Shown here in pieces: positions 3,475-5,957 of a DNA stretch of 5,957 bases. The notes under the pieces were generated by a model. It searched no databases, had not been told where the DNA came from, and saw only the letters and a program-made list of their open reading frames with translations. The position numbers and the translations under genes were made by a program. Source of the stretch: Flavobacteriales bacterium UBA5692 (GTDB taxonomy: Bacteria > Bacteroidota > Bacteroidia > Flavobacteriales_D > Sanyastnellaceae); the NCBI GenBank assembly GCA_002420235.1, contig DIHQ01000111.1, forward strand, positions 498-6,454, read 5' to 3'. Numbering within the stretch: position 1 is the stretch's first letter; every line of letters begins with the position of its first letter.

Positions 3475-5957
3475 ATGACACTGGTGAAACCAAACTCCCC
3501 TGAGCGCATCAGCTTCTCCTCCGTAGAGCTTCCGCTGTCGCGCCCTGACTTTCTGGATATCCAATTGCGCTCCTTCCAAGAGTTCTTTCAATTGGAGACT
3601 AACCCAGAAAACCGTGAATCTGAAGGCCTGTTCAAGGTTTTCAGCGAAAACTTTCCCATAACTGACACCCGAAATCAATTCGTGTTGGAGTTTTTGGACT
3701 ATTTCATTGACCCGCCGCGATACTCCATCAATGAGTGCATCGAGCGCGGTTTAACATACAGCGTGCCGCTCAAGGCCAAGCTCAAATTATATTGCACAGA
3801 TCCTGAACACGAGGATTTTGAGACCATCGTACAGGATGTGTATCTCGGCACTATTCCTTACATGACGCCTCAAGGCTCGTTCGTCGTGAATGGCGCAGAG
3901 CGTGTGATCGTTAATCAATTGCACCGTTCACCTGGTGTCTTTTTTGGTCAGAGTCGACATGCAAATGGCACCAAATTGTACAGCGCAAGAATCATTCCGT
4001 TCAAGGGATCATGGATTGAATTCGCGACTGACATTAATAGCGTGATGTATGCATACATCGATCGAAAGAAAAAGCTGCCGGTGACGACGCTTCTACGTGC
4101 TATTGGTTTTGAAACCGACCGTGACATTCTCGATATCTTTAGCTTGGCCGATGAGGTGAAAGTGACAAAAGCGGGACTGAAGCGTGCAATTGGTCGTCGC
4201 CTCGCTGCGCGAGTTCTAAAGACTTGGGTTGAGGATTTTGTGGACGAGGATACGGGAGAGGTTGTAAGTATTGAGAGAAATGAGGTGGTACTCGACCGTG
4301 AGACCATTTTAGAAAAAGATCACATAGAGTTGATCGCCGATTCTGGTGCAAAGACCATAATTCTGCACAAAGAGGACATCAATCAGGCTGACTATGCCAT
4401 CATCTACAATACGCTTCAGAAAGACAGTTCAAACTCGGAAAAGGAAGCAGTGGAGTACATCTACCGCCAACTGCGGAATGCCGAGCCACCAGATTTGGAT
4501 ACAGCACGTGGTGTAATTGATAAACTGTTCTTTTCCGAGCAACGTTATGACTTAGGTGAGGTAGGACGCTTCCGCATCAATCGCAAGCTCGATATCAAAG
4601 ATGATGTTCAAGACAGAACACTAACTAAGGATGATATCCTTTTGATTATCAAGTACCTATTGGACTTGGTGAACTCGAATGCGGATGTCGATGACATTGA
4701 TCACTTATCAAACCGTCGCATTCGAACGGTGGGAGAGCAATTGTACAGCCAATTTGGTGTTGGCTTAGCGCGTATGGCAAGAACTATCCGCGAACGTATG
4801 AATGTGCGGGACAACGAAGTGTTTACTCCAACTGATTTGATAAATGCCAAGACACTTAGCTCGGTCATCAATAGCTTCTTTGGGACGAACCAGCTGTCGC
4901 AGTTTATGGACCAAACGAACCCATTGTCGGAAGTGACGCATAAGCGCCGTATTTCTGCTTTGGGTCCAGGCGGTCTTTCGCGTGAGCGTGCAGGCTTCGA
5001 GGTGAGGGATGTTCACTACACCCACTATGGAAGATTGTGCACCATTGAGACGCCAGAAGGACCGAACATTGGACTAATCAGCTCGCTTTGCGTTTTCGCC
5101 AAGGTGAACCGCCTTGGCTTCATTGAAACACCATACCGCAAGGTGGAAAATGGAAAAGTTTCAAACAGTCCTGATGACATCGTCTACCTGTCTGCTGAGG
5201 ATGAGGATGCAAACCTGATTGCTCAGGCCAATTCGCCAGTAACTAAAGAAGGTAAATTTGAAAATAACATCGTGAAAGCCCGTTTGGAGGGAGACTTTCC
5301 GCAAGTTGCTCCAGACCAATTGCACTACATGGACGTTGCGCCGAACCAAATTGCATCGATTGCGGCTTCGTTGATACCCTTCCTGGAGCATGACGACGCG
5401 AATCGTGCATTGATGGGGTCAAATATGATGCGCCAGGCTGTTCCATTGATGCGGCCTGCGGCGCCAATCGTCGGAACTGGTTTAGAACGTTCGGTCGCAG
5501 AAGATTCCCGCATATTGCTGCGCGCCGAAGCCGACGGTGTGGTTCAGTTTGTCGATGCGAACGAAATTCACATCAAGTACACACGTGACGAAATGGATGA
5601 ACTGGTGTCTTTTGAGGATGCCGTTAACATTTTAGAAATCCCTAAATTCAAGCGAACTAATCAAGGCACGTGTATGAATCTGAAACCGATGGTAGAACAA
5701 GGCCAAGCGGTTAAGGAGGGGCAAATTCTCGTTGAAGGTTATTCAACGGATAGAGGTGAGTTAGCCCTGGGCCAAAATATGCGTGTTGCTTTCATGCCTT
5801 GGAAAGGATACAACTTCGAAGATGCCATTGTTATTAATGAACGCGTGGTGCGTGAAGATGTGTTCACGTCATTGCACATCGACGAATATGTGCTTGAAGT
5901 GCGCGATACGAAGCGTGGCATCGAGGAATTAACTGCAGACATTCCAAATGTTAGTGA
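3475..5957 (+). CDS. rpoB: DNA-directed RNA polymerase subunit beta (3' truncated by window)
   Basis: RpoB is the beta subunit of RNA polymerase, forming one pincer and part of the active centre. The window holds 827 complete codons plus two bases of roughly 1270 expected. ATG 3475 starts MTLVKPNSPERISFSS; the frame stays open to the end. Visible landmarks are IPYMTPQGSFVVNGAERVIV (about 127-146) in the N-terminal lobe, QLSQFMDQTNPLSEVTHKRR (473-492) in the rifamycin pocket, ETPEGPNIGLI (525-535), MGSNMMRQAVP (647-657) and GYNFEDAIV with acidic E782-D783 near the active site. Residues matching E. coli D516, H526 and S531 are wild type (D479, H489, S494), so target-based rifampicin resistance is not indicated. 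T523 replaces a usually conserved proline. rpoC would be expected next, outside the window. Confidence 0.98.
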   Translation, partial: MTLVKPNSPERISFSSVELPLSRPDFLDIQLRSFQEFFQLETNPENRESEGLFKVFSENFPITDTRNQFVLEFLDYFIDPPRYSINECIERGLTYSVPLKAKLKLYCTDPEHEDFETIVQDVYLGTIPYMTPQGSFVVNGAERVIVNQLHRSPGVFFGQSRHANGTKLYSARIIPFKGSWIEFATDINSVMYAYIDRKKKLPVTTLLRAIGFETDRDILDIFSLADEVKVTKAGLKRAIGRRLAARVLKTWVEDFVDEDTGEVVSIERNEVVLDRETILEKDHIELIADSGAKTIILHKEDINQADYAIIYNTLQKDSSNSEKEAVEYIYRQLRNAEPPDLDTARGVIDKLFFSEQRYDLGEVGRFRINRKLDIKDDVQDRTLTKDDILLIIKYLLDLVNSNADVDDIDHLSNRRIRTVGEQLYSQFGVGLARMARTIRERMNVRDNEVFTPTDLINAKTLSSVINSFFGTNQLSQFMDQTNPLSEVTHKRRISALGPGGLSRERAGFEVRDVHYTHYGRLCTIETPEGPNIGLISSLCVFAKVNRLGFIETPYRKVENGKVSNSPDDIVYLSAEDEDANLIAQANSPVTKEGKFENNIVKARLEGDFPQVAPDQLHYMDVAPNQIASIAASLIPFLEHDDANRALMGSNMMRQAVPLMRPAAPIVGTGLERSVAEDSRILLRAEADGVVQFVDANEIHIKYTRDEMDELVSFEDAVNILEIPKFKRTNQGTCMNLKPMVEQGQAVKEGQILVEGYSTDRGELALGQNMRVAFMPWKGYNFEDAIVINERVVREDVFTSLHIDEYVLEVRDTKRGIEELTADIPNVS

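Noticed and set aside
2962..3678. Long open frame (238 codons) on the minus strand across rplL and the start of rpoB
   Set aside because: It lies antisense to two well-identified genes and spans the terminator. Its serine- and alanine-rich translation looks like the mirror of Ala/Gly/Glu-rich rplL codons.
3948..4351. Minus-strand open frames inside rpoB
   Set aside because: They lie wholly within the conserved rpoB coding sequence and resemble no known protein; other minus-strand frames at 4765-5942 were rejected for the same reason.
4891..4962. Rifampicin-resistance substitutions in RpoB
   Set aside because: The positions matching E. coli D516, S522, H526, R529, S531 and L533 all carry the sensitive-type residue.
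1..5957. Mobile element, CRISPR array, defence or novel biosynthetic system
   Set aside because: Nearly all bases are explained by a conserved ribosomal protein and RNA polymerase cluster; there are no inserted genes, terminal inverted repeats or spaced repeat arrays.

Overview
This window is a housekeeping locus: the translation and transcription cluster tuf – tRNA-Trp – secE – nusG – rplK – rplA – rplJ – rplL – rpoB, all on the + strand. Protein wording points to Bacteroidota, most like Flavobacteriia as far as I can judge from memory. Examples are the short SecE with the KVTWPTWKEL motif, the RpoB stretches LYCTDPEHEDFETIVQDVYL and DVHYTHYGR, and no rpmG between tuf and secE. The absence of convincing Shine-Dalgarno sequences and a tRNA gene without an encoded CCA fit that assignment. 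Genus or species cannot be resolved from this window.

Layout: the last 67 codons of EF-Tu (1-205) are followed by a strong hairpin (232-267) that ends six bases before tRNA-Trp(CCA) (274-346). SecE (362-580) and NusG (608-1159) follow closely. An 84-base gap that can fold into a long interrupted hairpin precedes rplK (1244-1681), a plausible site for L1 feedback control. rplA (1701-2396), rplJ (2407-2931) and rplL (2975-3355) are tightly packed. An intrinsic terminator (3377-3418) then separates rplL from rpoB, which starts at 3475 and runs off the window after 827 codons.

The products work together in gene expression. EF-Tu and tRNA-Trp supply elongation. L11, L1, L10 and L7/L12 build the two stalks of the large ribosomal subunit that handle translation factors and exit tRNA. 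SecE is the small essential subunit of the SecYEG translocon. NusG links RNA polymerase to pausing, termination and ribosome coupling, and RpoB is the polymerase beta subunit. Output is probably balanced by the terminator before rpoB and by feedback on the rplK leader, both inferred from sequence.

I found no mobile element, CRISPR array, defence system or unfamiliar gene, and I do not think the window holds a new system. The points worth checking are intergenic RNA structures and one unusual substitution in RpoB.
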